From Haloferax litoreum (GTDB taxonomy: Archaea > Halobacteriota > Halobacteria > Halobacteriales > Haloferacaceae): 64,000 bases of DNA. Positions within the stretch are counted from its first letter, which is position 1. The number at the start of each line of letters is the position of its first letter. The DNA is taken from assembly GCF_009674605.1 (NCBI RefSeq), contig NZ_WKJO01000001.1, forward strand, positions 806,001-870,000, in the 5' to 3' direction. Both the position numbers and the translations under genes were made by a program. Below the pieces are notes generated by a model. It was not told the origin of the DNA, searched no databases, and saw only the letters and a program-made list of their open reading frames with translations. This document shows positions 27,160-35,892 of this stretch, in pieces.

Positions 27160-27188
27160 CGCAACTCCGCATGTCCACGCAACTCTGC
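27160..27188 (+). repeat. Imperfect direct repeat in the permease leader
   Basis: CGCAACTCCGC at 27160-27170 is followed by CGCAACTCTGC at 27178-27188; the CCAC just before each copy is also shared. It lies in the proposed leader, 47-75 bases upstream of the microORF. Confidence 0.5.
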
Positions 27189-27234
27189 GGGTGAGCGTAC
27201 GACTTCACAGAGGAGAATCAGGATTTCACCTGCT

Positions 27235-27306
27235 ATGGCCCACGTAAGAGACATCCGTGACTTGGTCGGCTCAGCATTGAAGGTGTATAGCGAGGGCATC
27301 CGATGA
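27235..27306 (+). CDS. Possible 23-codon leader ORF coupled to the permease
   Basis: ATG at 27235 opens MAHVRDIRDLVGSALKVYSE, 23 residues in total, and stops with TGA at 27304-27306, sharing ATGA with the permease start at 27303. The peptide is amphipathic and unlike a random haloarchaeal frame shadow, but it has no recognisable family. It could be a small subunit of the transporter or a leader peptide that couples translation. Confidence 0.45.
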   Translation: MAHVRDIRDLVGSALKVYSEGIR

Positions 27307-28526
27307 CCCTCGTCATCTCCATCGTGGTAGTCGTGACGCTCCTCGGACTGTCTGCAGTCCTCTATTCGAGTCGCGTCCAGAACTCGGAACAGTATCAGGC
27401 GACGGTCGTCCCGCTCGCCAACATCATGGACATCGGGTTCGTCGCGATGACGCCGATTATCGTGTTCATCATCGGACTCGAATCGCCCCTCATCATGTTC
27501 GGGCTCTGCGCGCTCGGGTACACCATGGGGTGGGTCATGCGATACAACATCCGAAAATACGAACCGATAGCCGGCGGGAAAGGCGCACTACACAACGTCG
27601 CGCGCCTCGGGCAGGCTTCGTTACTCGTCGCGTCGCTCGTGAACGTCGCCTACTACTTGCAGCTAATGGGTGGTGTCATCGTCCTCCTCATCGCAGTACC
27701 ACTCGGCATCAGTCTCGACCCCGGCGTCTCACAGGGGTCAGGAATCGCGGTCCTCTCGCTCGTCGCCCTCGGGTTGATTGGCCTCACCAGAGGGCTGGAC
27801 CAACTCAACAACCTGGGCGAAAAGACGACAGCGTTCAACCTCGCGGCCATCACGGCAATCATCGTCGGGTTCCTCGCGTACAACGTCGACGCCGTCCTGG
27901 CAGGGAGTTGGGCGCTCCCCAATTACAACCCACCTGTGGGCACCGAAGGACTCCGGAAGATTCTCGGCCTGTTCGCCATCGTTCAGGGGTTCGAAGCATC
28001 TCGGTACATCGGGTCGCAGTACAGTGCTGACCTCCGTATCAAGACGATGCGAATCGCGCAAATCATCGCCACGATTGCCTTCGTCCTCTTCCCGTTGACG
28101 GCTCTCCTCCTCTTTGCGGATTACCGCCCAGACACGGCCGACCCAATCTCGGTCGTTCTCATCGCGACGGTGGCGAGCCCCATCCTTCCGTGGCTCATCT
28201 TGCTCCTCGCGGTCGGGAGTCAGGCATCGGCAGCAGTCAACGCAATCTCCTCGCGGTCGGCGGTCCTGCTGGAACTCACCGAAGGGGGTGTCGAGCAGCG
28301 CTTCACCTATCCCATCCTCGCTATCGGGGCCATCGCCGTCGTTCTCGTCACCGACGTACTCTCGGCCGTCGCAATTGCCTCGCGGGTGTTCGCGGCGTTC
28401 TTCACCATCCAATGTGTCATCGCGCTCGTCATGGCTTCGCGCAACAACCAGTGGACGCGGTTCGTGGGCATCGGTCTGGTCGGTCTGGCGATGCTAACTA
28501 TCGCCATCTTCGGACTTCCCACGTGA
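27303..28526 (+). CDS. Polytopic membrane transporter-like protein, 407 aa
   Basis: About eleven or twelve hydrophobic helices with short loops. SYSTEM features such as ALGYTMGWVMRYNIRKYEPI, an interior GLTRGLDQLNNLGEKTTAF loop and IVQGFEASRYIGSQYSADLR suggest a LeuT-fold secondary transporter (APC or SSS superfamily), but I cannot name the family or substrate. It starts by ATGA overlap with the 23-codon ORF and lies after a long structured leader, so its expression is probably tightly controlled. No soluble partner gene follows. Confidence 0.8.
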   Translation: MTLVISIVVVVTLLGLSAVLYSSRVQNSEQYQATVVPLANIMDIGFVAMTPIIVFIIGLESPLIMFGLCALGYTMGWVMRYNIRKYEPIAGGKGALHNVARLGQASLLVASLVNVAYYLQLMGGVIVLLIAVPLGISLDPGVSQGSGIAVLSLVALGLIGLTRGLDQLNNLGEKTTAFNLAAITAIIVGFLAYNVDAVLAGSWALPNYNPPVGTEGLRKILGLFAIVQGFEASRYIGSQYSADLRIKTMRIAQIIATIAFVLFPLTALLLFADYRPDTADPISVVLIATVASPILPWLILLLAVGSQASAAVNAISSRSAVLLELTEGGVEQRFTYPILAIGAIAVVLVTDVLSAVAIASRVFAAFFTIQCVIALVMASRNNQWTRFVGIGLVGLAMLTIAIFGLPT

Positions 28527-28642
28527 CCACGAGGACGAGTTGAACCGCGAGCCTCGACCGTTAGCCTCGCTCGCGGGTTTCCCCTCCAGATTTTTACGCT
28601 GAGTGGGTCGCATCCGGCGACCCCGAACCGTAAAAAGTGGGG

Positions 28643-30634
28643 TTAGAACTTCTCCAGCAACCGCCCGTAGAAACTCGTCTCACTCTCGCCGGCCAACTTC
28701 TCGACAATCAACTCGGGCGTCGAACGCGCCAAGTGGTCCTTCACGGGCGACCGGTTGACGACGAGCTCGCCGTCTTCGAGGCCGACTGCTTCGATGCCGT
28801 CTACAGCGACATCGACGTCCGCGGCCTCCCGAATCCCGCCGGCGAGGTGGGAGACGAACACCGCCGCCGCACCCTGCTCGGAGAGTTCTTCGAGGATGCC
28901 GGCGATAATCTTGGCCGACGCGCCGGGTTCGGTGATGCTCTCTAACTCGTCGACGAGGACGAGGCGGTCCGCCGCACCGTCGGTGAGTGCGGCGAAGTCC
29001 CGGAGCGTGCTCTCGAACGCCCCGGCGTCGAGCGTCCCCTGCGACTTGGCGTAGTAGTGGAGTTCGGAGAACCGCGAGAGGCGGACCGACTCGGCCGGGA
29101 CGGGCAGTCCCATGTGGGCGAGGACGACGACCAGTGCCACGAGGTCCAGCGTCGACGTCTTCCCACCGCTGTTGACACCCGAGAGGAGCGTGACACCCGA
29201 CACCTCGTAGTCGACGGGGTCTACGTCCTCGAAGTCCACGTCGAGGAGCGGCGAGCGTCCTGCCTCGATGGTGAACGACCCGGTGCCGTCGTCGCCGGCC
29301 GCGCCGGTGAACTCGGGGAAGACGCAGTCGAAGTCGCGGGCGAACCGCGAGACTGCGAGGCGCACGTCGAGTTCGAGGGCGTCGCGAACGAGCGTCTCCA
29401 CCGGGTCGCGGAGTTCGCCGAGGTCCGACGCGAGGTCGGCTTTCAGTTTGGCGGCCCTGCGGTCACGTGCGGCCTTCAGTTCAGTCCGTAGGCGGCCCAC
29501 TGCCTCCTCGTCGTGACCGAGTGGGAACGACGGGTCCTCGGGGAAGATGCGTTCGGTCAGGTCGGCCTCGCCGGGGTGGAGCGCCAGTGCGTCGACGAAG
29601 TGGTCGCGGGCGGCGGCGAGTGCTTCGTCGAACTCGTCTTCGAGTTCCCGCGAGAGCAACGAATCGACGCGTGCGCCCTGTTCGACGAGCGAAAGGAAGT
29701 CGGTCCCCTCGATGGTCACGTCGCGTTCCCGAATCACGTCGCGGAGGTGGTCGTTGGCGACCGATTCGGCAGTCGAGACGGCGGTGTCGATGTCGTCGAC
29801 GGCGTTCGAGAGTCGCTGGAGTTCGTCGTCGCCGACGATAGTGCCGTCGTCGTCGAGTCGAGAGAGTGCATCGCGCAGGGCGTCCACGTCGCACGGCGGG
29901 TCGATGTCAGCGACTTCGTGGACCTCGGCCGCGGCCTCCAACGCCTCGCGGTTCTCGGCGAAGAACGCGAGCAATCGCTCGGGAACGACTTCGTCGGTTC
30001 GCTCTGCGGCGTCCGGGAGGACGCGCACGTCGCCTTCGACGTCGATGCCGGCGAACGACTCGTCGAGGACGACGACTGTCGAGTACGAACGGGCGAGTTC
30101 ACCGATGCCGCGCGCGTCTTCGACGACTTCGATAGAGAGTTCGGGAAACACCGCCTTCGCCTCGGCGTAACGCTCGGCGTCGGCAGTGGCGATACACCGC
30201 TCGCGGACCCGGCGCGTCCGCGGGTCGGTCAGTGGTTCGACACCCGAGAGTGCCGCGAGTACGTCCGGGTCTGGGTTGAGGTCCGTCGCGCTGGCGGCGA
30301 AGTCGCGGACTTCCTCGATGCGTGACTCCGACCCAGTCGGGAACAGCGTCTCCAACCGCTTTTCGGCGTACGTGGTGACGGTGCGCGACTGCAAGAGGCC
30401 GAGTGCGTCGCGGTAAATCTCCCGCGCACGGTCGGTGGCGAGGAAGTCACCAGTGTCGTCGTGGTCACGCCGAATCGCCCCGCGGGCGATGGCCGCGGCC
30501 CTGCCCTCCGTGAGACCCGGCGCTCGCGCGAGTGCGACTACGTCCCCCTCTGTGAGCGCTCGTTCGGCGTCGTCGAGTTCCGAGAGTGCGGCCGCCGTCT
30601 TCTCGCCGACGCCGGGGATGGTCTCGAAGTCCAT
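28643..30634 (-). CDS. MutS2-like ATPase with N-terminal helix-hairpin-helix, 663 aa
   Basis: The C-terminal MutS ATPase core is clear: VTLLSGVNSGGKTSTLDL is Walker A, DRLVLVDELESITEPGASAK Walker B and signature region, and VFVSHLAGGI the H-loop. The N-terminus, MDFETIPGVGEKTAAAL, is a helix-hairpin-helix, with another near residue 55. A long helical lever and clamp region lies between. The mismatch-recognition domain of MutS1 and the Smr nuclease of bacterial MutS2 are absent, as in the archaeal MutS5-type proteins, whose job (recombination control or repair) is unsettled. The ATG at 30634 puts the HhH at the start. Confidence 0.9.
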   Translation of the reverse strand: MDFETIPGVGEKTAAALSELDDAERALTEGDVVALARAPGLTEGRAAAIARGAIRRDHDDTGDFLATDRAREIYRDALGLLQSRTVTTYAEKRLETLFPTGSESRIEEVRDFAASATDLNPDPDVLAALSGVEPLTDPRTRRVRERCIATADAERYAEAKAVFPELSIEVVEDARGIGELARSYSTVVVLDESFAGIDVEGDVRVLPDAAERTDEVVPERLLAFFAENREALEAAAEVHEVADIDPPCDVDALRDALSRLDDDGTIVGDDELQRLSNAVDDIDTAVSTAESVANDHLRDVIRERDVTIEGTDFLSLVEQGARVDSLLSRELEDEFDEALAAARDHFVDALALHPGEADLTERIFPEDPSFPLGHDEEAVGRLRTELKAARDRRAAKLKADLASDLGELRDPVETLVRDALELDVRLAVSRFARDFDCVFPEFTGAAGDDGTGSFTIEAGRSPLLDVDFEDVDPVDYEVSGVTLLSGVNSGGKTSTLDLVALVVVLAHMGLPVPAESVRLSRFSELHYYAKSQGTLDAGAFESTLRDFAALTDGAADRLVLVDELESITEPGASAKIIAGILEELSEQGAAAVFVSHLAGGIREAADVDVAVDGIEAVGLEDGELVVNRSPVKDHLARSTPELIVEKLAGESETSFYGRLLEKF

Positions 30635-30765
30635 TCGGCCGGACCTATCGCGGCATAGGACAAAAAGTCGCGGGGTCAAACCGGGGGACAAAGAGAGAAT
30701 CCACACTTCGCGGTCGTTCGCGCCGGGGACGAGGGGCTTTTGACGGTCCACCGGGAAGAGAGGCC

Positions 30766-31650
30766 ATGAGCGAGCGAGACGTCACGGCGAAGGCAGACGC
30801 GGCGCGCGAGGCACTCGCAGAGCGTGAGAGCGTCCTCGTCGCCTTCTCCGGTGGCGTAGACTCCAGTGTGGTCGCCGCACTCGCCCACGACGCCCTCGGG
30901 GACGACGCGGTCGCCTGCACGGCAAAGAGCGAGACGCTCCCCGAAGCGGAGTTGGACGACGCCAAACGCGTCGCCGACGAAATCGGCATCCAACACATCG
31001 TCGTCGAGTTCTCGGAACTCGACAACCCGGACTTCGTCGTCAACGACGACGACAGGTGTTACCACTGCCGGACGATGCGCCTCGGTCGAATGTACGAGGC
31101 CGCACGTGAGCGCGGTATCGAGACAGTCTGCGATGGAACCAACGCGTCGGACCCCGGCGAAGGCCACCGCCCCGGCCTCCGCGCAGTCGAGGAGTTGGAG
31201 GTCATCTCTCCACTACTCGCACACGGCATCACGAAAGACGAGGTCCGAGCCATCGCCGACGAGTACGACCTCTCTGTCGCCGATAAACCCTCGATGGCGT
31301 GTCTCTCGTCGCGTATCCCGACCGGCCTCGAAGTCACCGAGGCGCGTCTCTCTCGCGTCGAACAGGCGGAGAACGTCCTCCGAACGTGGGGCTTCGAGCA
31401 GTTCCGCGTCCGCGACCACAACGGCCTCGCCCGTATCGAAGTCGCCCCCGAAGAGTTAGAACGCGCACTCGACCCAGACTTCGTCCGCGCGGCCCGTGAC
31501 CACATCAAAGACGTCGGCTTCGACCACGTCACGCTCGACTTACACGGCTACCGCACGGGAAGCGTCAGCCCCGCGGCCGAAGGTGACGACGACGAAGACG
31601 AGTTCCTCGTCGACGACGTGTTCGCACAGGACTACCCGATGCGGAAGTAA
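30766..31650 (+). CDS. larE: Sacrificial sulfur transferase LarE, 294 aa
   Basis: PP-loop enzyme that activates the NaAD-derived dicarboxylate with ATP and donates sulfur to make the nickel-pincer nucleotide. VAFSGGVDSSV is the PP-loop (residues 25-35). RCYHCRTMRLG (Cys98, Cys101) and KPSMACLSSRIPTG (Cys179) are LarE motifs; Cys179 is near the position of the sacrificial Cys in the Lactobacillus enzyme, and the three cysteines could instead hold a [4Fe-4S] cluster as reported for tri-cysteine LarE. An acidic Asp/Glu tail near residue 275 is halophilic. larB lies 8 kb away. Confidence 0.92.
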   Translation: MSERDVTAKADAAREALAERESVLVAFSGGVDSSVVAALAHDALGDDAVACTAKSETLPEAELDDAKRVADEIGIQHIVVEFSELDNPDFVVNDDDRCYHCRTMRLGRMYEAARERGIETVCDGTNASDPGEGHRPGLRAVEELEVISPLLAHGITKDEVRAIADEYDLSVADKPSMACLSSRIPTGLEVTEARLSRVEQAENVLRTWGFEQFRVRDHNGLARIEVAPEELERALDPDFVRAARDHIKDVGFDHVTLDLHGYRTGSVSPAAEGDDDEDEFLVDDVFAQDYPMRK

Positions 31651-31770
31651 GCAGTCGGCGCGTTCGGACCGTCAGCTGATTTTGGTGCCGACGACGAGAA
31701 CCCGAACACTCGTGAGCGCTGTCGCTCTCGCTGCCAGAACGGCCAGTGACGGACCGACAGGTCGAGTCGG

Positions 31771-32409
31771 TTACGCCGTCAGAAAGCGCGTCTCGTTCTC
31801 GACGACGACGTGAACCAACGGGTCGTCACCGTCGTCGCTGCGTTCGACTTCGAGTTCGCACAGGCCCCCGTTGTCGAGTGGTTGTGACTGCATCGCTTCG
31901 ACGATGTCGAGTCCTCTCAGGTCACCGAGTGTGAGCCGAATCGGCGTCCCGTGTGTGACGACGAGGACAGTTTCGTCGGGTTCCATCGACGCAGTGAGTC
32001 CTTCGTGTGCGGTGAGGACACGGCGGCGAACCTCGACGAGGCTCTCACCGCTCGGCGGACGCTCACGCGCCGCGGGGGTTCCGACTGCCGAGAGGACGTA
32101 CTGCGGGTACCGTTCGACGAGTTCGTCGAACTCGAACCCCTGGAGCGACCCGACGTCGCGTTCGCGCCACGACGGGTCGAGGACCGGTTCGACGCCGGCT
32201 TCGCGGGCGATTGGACGGGCAGTCTCTTGGGCGCGTTCGATATCCGATGTGACGAGGCGGTCGACCTCGTACGAGTCTGCGACGTGTCGAGCAAGCGCGT
32301 GCGCTTGGGTGCGACCACGGTCAGTGAGCGAGGTTGGGGCCCACCCCTGCACACGTCCTGCGTGGTTCCACGTCGTCTCGCCGTGACGGGCGAGAAGGAG
32401 GGTTGCCAT
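31771..32409 (-). CDS. Histidine phosphatase superfamily protein, 212 aa
   Basis: Phosphoglycerate-mutase-like histidine phosphatase: LLLARHGETTWN carries the phosphorylated His in RHG, SLTDRGRTQAHALA the second Arg, WRERDVGSLQGFEF the Glu, and VLVVTHGTPIRL the second catalytic His. It resembles CobC/PhoE-type phosphatases; the substrate could be a sugar phosphate or a cobamide precursor. The start at 32409 is directly at the first strand. Confidence 0.9.
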   Translation of the reverse strand: MATLLLARHGETTWNHAGRVQGWAPTSLTDRGRTQAHALARHVADSYEVDRLVTSDIERAQETARPIAREAGVEPVLDPSWRERDVGSLQGFEFDELVERYPQYVLSAVGTPAARERPPSGESLVEVRRRVLTAHEGLTASMEPDETVLVVTHGTPIRLTLGDLRGLDIVEAMQSQPLDNGGLCELEVERSDDGDDPLVHVVVENETRFLTA

Positions 32410-32496
32410 ACGTCCGTGTGTTCGTCACCAGCAATGAACGTTCCGCGCCGAGTACCACACGCGAGATTCACGGTCTTCGCCCGCGAATAGACGTGT

Positions 32497-32970
32497 ATGG
32501 CACGTGAAATCACGACGAGCATCGAAATCGACGCCCCACCGGAACGAGTGTGGGACACACTCGTCGACTTCGACACCTACGACGAGTGGAACCCCTTCAT
32601 GCGAATCGCTGGGCGGGCGAACGTCGGCGCGACACTCGTCGTCCACCTCAGACCACCTGGTGGACGCGAGTCCGTGTTCGAACCGGACGTGACGAAGTGC
32701 GAGAAGCATCGAGAGTTCCGATGGCTCGGCCACCTGTTCGTGCCCGGACTCTTCGACGGCGAACACCAGTTCCGCCTCGAACCACTCGACGGCGGGACGA
32801 AAACCCGCTTCGTCCACGCCGAGACGTTCTCCGGAATCCTCGCGGGCCTCGTCTTGCGGTTCATCGGCGACAAGACGAAGGCAGGATTCGAGGCGATGAA
32901 CGAAGCGTTGAAGGTCCGTGTGGAGAGTCTCGTCGCCGCAGAGGAGCGAGAAGAAGCAGAGTCGGCGTAA
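32497..32970 (+). CDS. SRPBCC (START-like) domain protein, 157 aa
   Basis: EITTSIEIDAPPERVWDTLVDFDTYDEWNPFM is the classic start of a polyketide-cyclase/CoxG/START-like helix-grip fold, split over residues 4-35; the end FRLEPLDGGTKTRFVHAETFSG and a long C-terminal helix GFEAMNEALKVRVESL complete it. These proteins bind hydrophobic ligands. Function unknown; divergent from the phosphatase gene with 87 bases between. Confidence 0.87.
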   Translation: MAREITTSIEIDAPPERVWDTLVDFDTYDEWNPFMRIAGRANVGATLVVHLRPPGGRESVFEPDVTKCEKHREFRWLGHLFVPGLFDGEHQFRLEPLDGGTKTRFVHAETFSGILAGLVLRFIGDKTKAGFEAMNEALKVRVESLVAAEEREEAESA

Positions 32971-33020
32971 GCGACTCACACTGGCAGTGTGTCCGATGCA
33001 ATCGGGTCGGAGCAGCGTCG

Positions 33021-33323
33021 TCACAGCGGTTCGCCACAGACACGGCAGACCTCACGCTCGGTGTCCTCTAACGACTGACAGTTTGGACACGTGGTCAGCC
33101 CTCGCTGGGTGGGGAGGTCACTCGCCGCAGTGGTCTCTTCTCCGTACTGGTCCCTCCCGAGGTTGATGTAGAGAAGCAACCCGAGGATTCCACCGACGAA
33201 GACAGAGAGCGCCCAGATAAAGGCATTCTGTGAACTGTTCTTTCCCGCGTCGATGCCAGCCAAGACACTCACGATGAGCCAAATCGGGACGAACAACCAG
33301 AGCCACGCGGCGACTTCGACCAT
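33021..33323 (-). CDS. Small membrane protein with C-terminal zinc ribbon, 100 aa
   Basis: Two hydrophobic helices (residues 3-22 and 34-53) are followed by a cytosolic tail ending in TTCPNCQSLEDTEREVCRVC, a CxxC...CxxC zinc ribbon. This tandem of membrane anchor and ribbon is common among unassigned haloarchaeal proteins. The ATG at 33323 is chosen; TATA-like GATAAGCG at about 33349 supports it. Confidence 0.75.
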   Translation of the reverse strand: MVEVAAWLWLFVPIWLIVSVLAGIDAGKNSSQNAFIWALSVFVGGILGLLLYINLGRDQYGEETTAASDLPTQRGLTTCPNCQSLEDTEREVCRVCGEPL

Positions 33324-33470
33324 CGTATCAGAAAATTTACTTGTGTGGGATAAGCGTTCCGTACTCGGGTGAACGACGCCCACCGGTGGGTGTCCCCCAA
33401 ACGACTAAATGAAACCTTGCCGACTGATTTGTCAGTATGCGCCGTCCCACCGAACCCCCGAGGTGTTGCG

Positions 33471-34388
33471 ATGTCCGGTGACGAGAACGGTGTGTTCGTT
33501 CGCGGTGTGCGCCACGCAATCGAGTATCCGAACCTCACGTACCGATTACTGTTCTACCCGCTCGTCGGGTTCGTCTGTCTCGTGTTTCTGTTTCCCCTGT
33601 ACTGGCTCATCGTCCTCTCGGTCACGCCGGACGCCGCAGTTGCCGAACTCGGCGTCTTGCCAACCGAGGTGACACTGAACAACTACCTCGTCGTCCTCTT
33701 CGGAACGTCCTTCCTCAGGCACCTGTTCAACGGCCTCGTCATCGCCGGTGGGACGACAGTCTTCGTCGTCTTCGTCGGGAGTCTCGCAGGGTACGCCTTC
33801 GGGAGACTCGACTTCCCCGGACGGCGACTCGTGATGTTGTTCACGCTCGGGCTGGCGTACGTGCCGCCGGTCGCGTTCTTCTTGCCAGTCTATCGCCTCT
33901 TGACGGGGAACGTCTCGGTGTCACTCGGCACTATCGCCGTCTCCAGTCCAAACCTCTACAACACTCCCTTTTCGGTGGGACTCCCGCTGAGTGCGTTGAC
34001 GATGCCACTCGCCATCTTCATCCTCACTGCCTTCTTTCGGCAGATTCCAGACACACTGGAAGACGCCGCGCGAGTCGAAGGAGCGACCCGACTCGGCGCG
34101 CTCGTTCGGGTGGTGATGCCGTTATCGAAGCCCGGCATCGCAACCGCGGGCGTCTTTACGTTCATTCAGGTGTACAACGAGTTCTTCTACTCGTTTCTCA
34201 TGACCGACGGCGACGCGTCGAGTTGGGCACCGCTCATCTGGGCGCTGTACGAACTGCGCCTCTCGCTGGCAGTCTTCGGTGCCGCGGGTTCCATACTCGG
34301 GTTGCTTCCGGTCGTAGTGATACTTCTCCTCGCAAACGAACGGTTCATCGAGAGCGCAGAAGCAGGGGTTGCGACGAGGCTCGAGTGA
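33471..34388 (+). CDS. ABC transporter permease, MalG/carbohydrate type, orphan, 305 aa
   Basis: Binding-protein-dependent transport permease with six helices. The EAA loop reads EDAARVEGATRLGALVRVVMPLS, contacting an ATPase in the complex, and FNGLVIAGGTTVFVVFVGSLAGYAFGRLDF starts the core split over residues 85-120. The N-terminus LVFLFPLYWLIVLSVTP and ending ANERFIES resemble MalG/UgpE proteins. No ATPase, second permease or binding protein adjoins it, which is unusual. A 14-codon ORF at 33437-33481 overlaps its start. The ATG at 33471 (MSGDENGVF) is preferred. Confidence 0.85.
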   Translation: MSGDENGVFVRGVRHAIEYPNLTYRLLFYPLVGFVCLVFLFPLYWLIVLSVTPDAAVAELGVLPTEVTLNNYLVVLFGTSFLRHLFNGLVIAGGTTVFVVFVGSLAGYAFGRLDFPGRRLVMLFTLGLAYVPPVAFFLPVYRLLTGNVSVSLGTIAVSSPNLYNTPFSVGLPLSALTMPLAIFILTAFFRQIPDTLEDAARVEGATRLGALVRVVMPLSKPGIATAGVFTFIQVYNEFFYSFLMTDGDASSWAPLIWALYELRLSLAVFGAAGSILGLLPVVVILLLANERFIESAEAGVATRLE

Positions 34389-34412
34389 CGGCAAAAAACG
34401 CGCGACTGCCGC

Positions 34413-35762
34413 TCAGTTCCCAGTCCACCGCAACACGGCGAGTGTCCCCTCGAAGAGGGTAATCATCGTCGCCGCGATGATGATGGGTGCCATCCCCGTC
34501 GGGTCGGGGCTGACGAGGAACGCGAGGCCGAGGAACGCGCCCCAGAACAGCAGGCGGCGGTTCTCAAGCCACTCGCGCGTGACCAGTTTCATCATGATGG
34601 CCAACTCCACGAACAGTGGAATCTGGAAGACGATGGCCATGTAGCCCATCAAGATGAGGATGAGGTTGAACGTCTCTTTGAGGCCGAACGCGATGACTGC
34701 CGTCCCTTCGGTGTACGAGGTGAAGTACGCGAAGATGGCCGGCAGGACCACGAAGTGAGCGAAGGTGACGCCGATGAGCGCGAGGATGAGACTCGTCGGC
34801 ACCGCCGCGAGGTAGTACTTGCGCTCTTTGGGGTACAGGCCGGGGCGCATGAACAGGTACGTCTCGTAGACGAACACCGGAAGCCCGATGACCGTCCCGG
34901 CGAGGCCGGCGACTTTGAGTTTCGTCAAGATGAGTTCGAGCGGGCCGTAGAGGCGCGGACGACGGTCGGCAATCGCGTCGGCCGCCGGGATGTGCGTGTT
35001 CCAGAGGAAGTTGATGACGTCCGTCGCACTCGGAAGTCCCGTGTTCACGTACGCGTTGAGGATGTCGGCACCGGGGAAGAGAGTGAGCGTGATGAGGCCA
35101 GCGACGCCGAAGACGACGGCCAACCGACGAATCATCTCCTCGATGTGGTCGGTCAGCGGCATCTCCTGGTCGCTTTCGGGCGCGCTACCGGCGATGTCGT
35201 CGTCTAGCAGGTCGTCGCCACCGGGTGCCGTGTCGGCGTCGATAGCGCCAGTCGAGTCGCTCGTGGCGACGGGGGCGTCTTCTCCGTCGGTACTTTCGTC
35301 GGGGCCACCGTCGATATCTTCGTCGCGGTCACCGCCGTCTTCGGACTCGGCGTCTCCGTCCGCATCGTCGTCGTACGTGCCTTCCGGGACGTGCGAGAAG
35401 TGTTTGTCCTCCTCGAACGGAGCGTCAGGGTCGTCTTCGAAGTCGTCGTCGAAGATATCGTCAGCCGTGTCGACTTCCTCGTCGCCAGCGTCGTCGGATT
35501 CCGCGTCCGACGCCTCGTTCTCGTTGGCATCGACAGGTTCGTCGGAGACGGTTTCTTCGCGTGGCGTCACGCGACCGTACACGGGTTCTGTCGTCGCCGT
35601 CTGCGCGTCGTCGCCGCCGGAATCGCCTTCGTGAGACTCCTCACTGGTAGGTTCGCCGTCGGAGTCGTCACCGCGCGAGACCGAATCGGTGTCACCCGCG
35701 TCGTCCGAGACGTGCGTCTCGTCGGGTGGAGATGACTCCGCGTCGCGCTCCTCGTCCGCCAT
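34413..35762 (-). CDS. tatCo: Twin-arginine translocase subunit TatCo, 449 aa
   Basis: Single-copy TatC domain with six membrane helices in residues 201-449: PLTDHIEEMIRRL before helix 1, the LYGPLELILTKLKVAG loop, FVYETYLFMRPGLYPKERKY with the conserved E-x-x-F-x-x-P-G-L, and VSPDPTGMAPIIIAATMI in the last helices. Residues 1-200 are a very acidic, Asp/Glu/Ser-rich disordered extension. An in-frame ATG at codon 201 (35162) would give a bacterial-length TatC, so the true start is open. Tat is the main export route of haloarchaea. Divergent from tatCt with 130 bases between. Confidence 0.93.
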   Translation of the reverse strand: MADEERDAESSPPDETHVSDDAGDTDSVSRGDDSDGEPTSEESHEGDSGGDDAQTATTEPVYGRVTPREETVSDEPVDANENEASDAESDDAGDEEVDTADDIFDDDFEDDPDAPFEEDKHFSHVPEGTYDDDADGDAESEDGGDRDEDIDGGPDESTDGEDAPVATSDSTGAIDADTAPGGDDLLDDDIAGSAPESDQEMPLTDHIEEMIRRLAVVFGVAGLITLTLFPGADILNAYVNTGLPSATDVINFLWNTHIPAADAIADRRPRLYGPLELILTKLKVAGLAGTVIGLPVFVYETYLFMRPGLYPKERKYYLAAVPTSLILALIGVTFAHFVVLPAIFAYFTSYTEGTAVIAFGLKETFNLILILMGYMAIVFQIPLFVELAIMMKLVTREWLENRRLLFWGAFLGLAFLVSPDPTGMAPIIIAATMITLFEGTLAVLRWTGN

Positions 35763-35892
35763 TCAGGTGACTTAGGCTTCCGGCCAGTTATAGGTCTTTT
35801 CGCATCGCTCCGGCGAACCGGGGTCCCCCACCCGAAAATACGGATGCGGTGAAAAAGATTGATAACCGCCAGACTGCTTTCCCCGCATACGT

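Larger units (their letters stand above)
26895..27234 (+). other. 340-base gap with promoter and long leader for the permease
   Basis: No gene is recognisable in 26895-27000. From 27021 on the stretch holds a perfect palindrome, a TATA-like element and imperfect repeats, listed separately, which suggest a long 5' leader for the downstream microORF and permease. An in-frame extension from 27040 gives 65 extra residues rich in Arg/His and looks non-coding. Confidence 0.5.

Noticed and set aside
35240-35560. Repetitive DNA with GTC/GAC bias in tatCo
   Set aside because: It is explained by the acidic Asp/Glu-rich tail of the TatCo protein and not an independent satellite.
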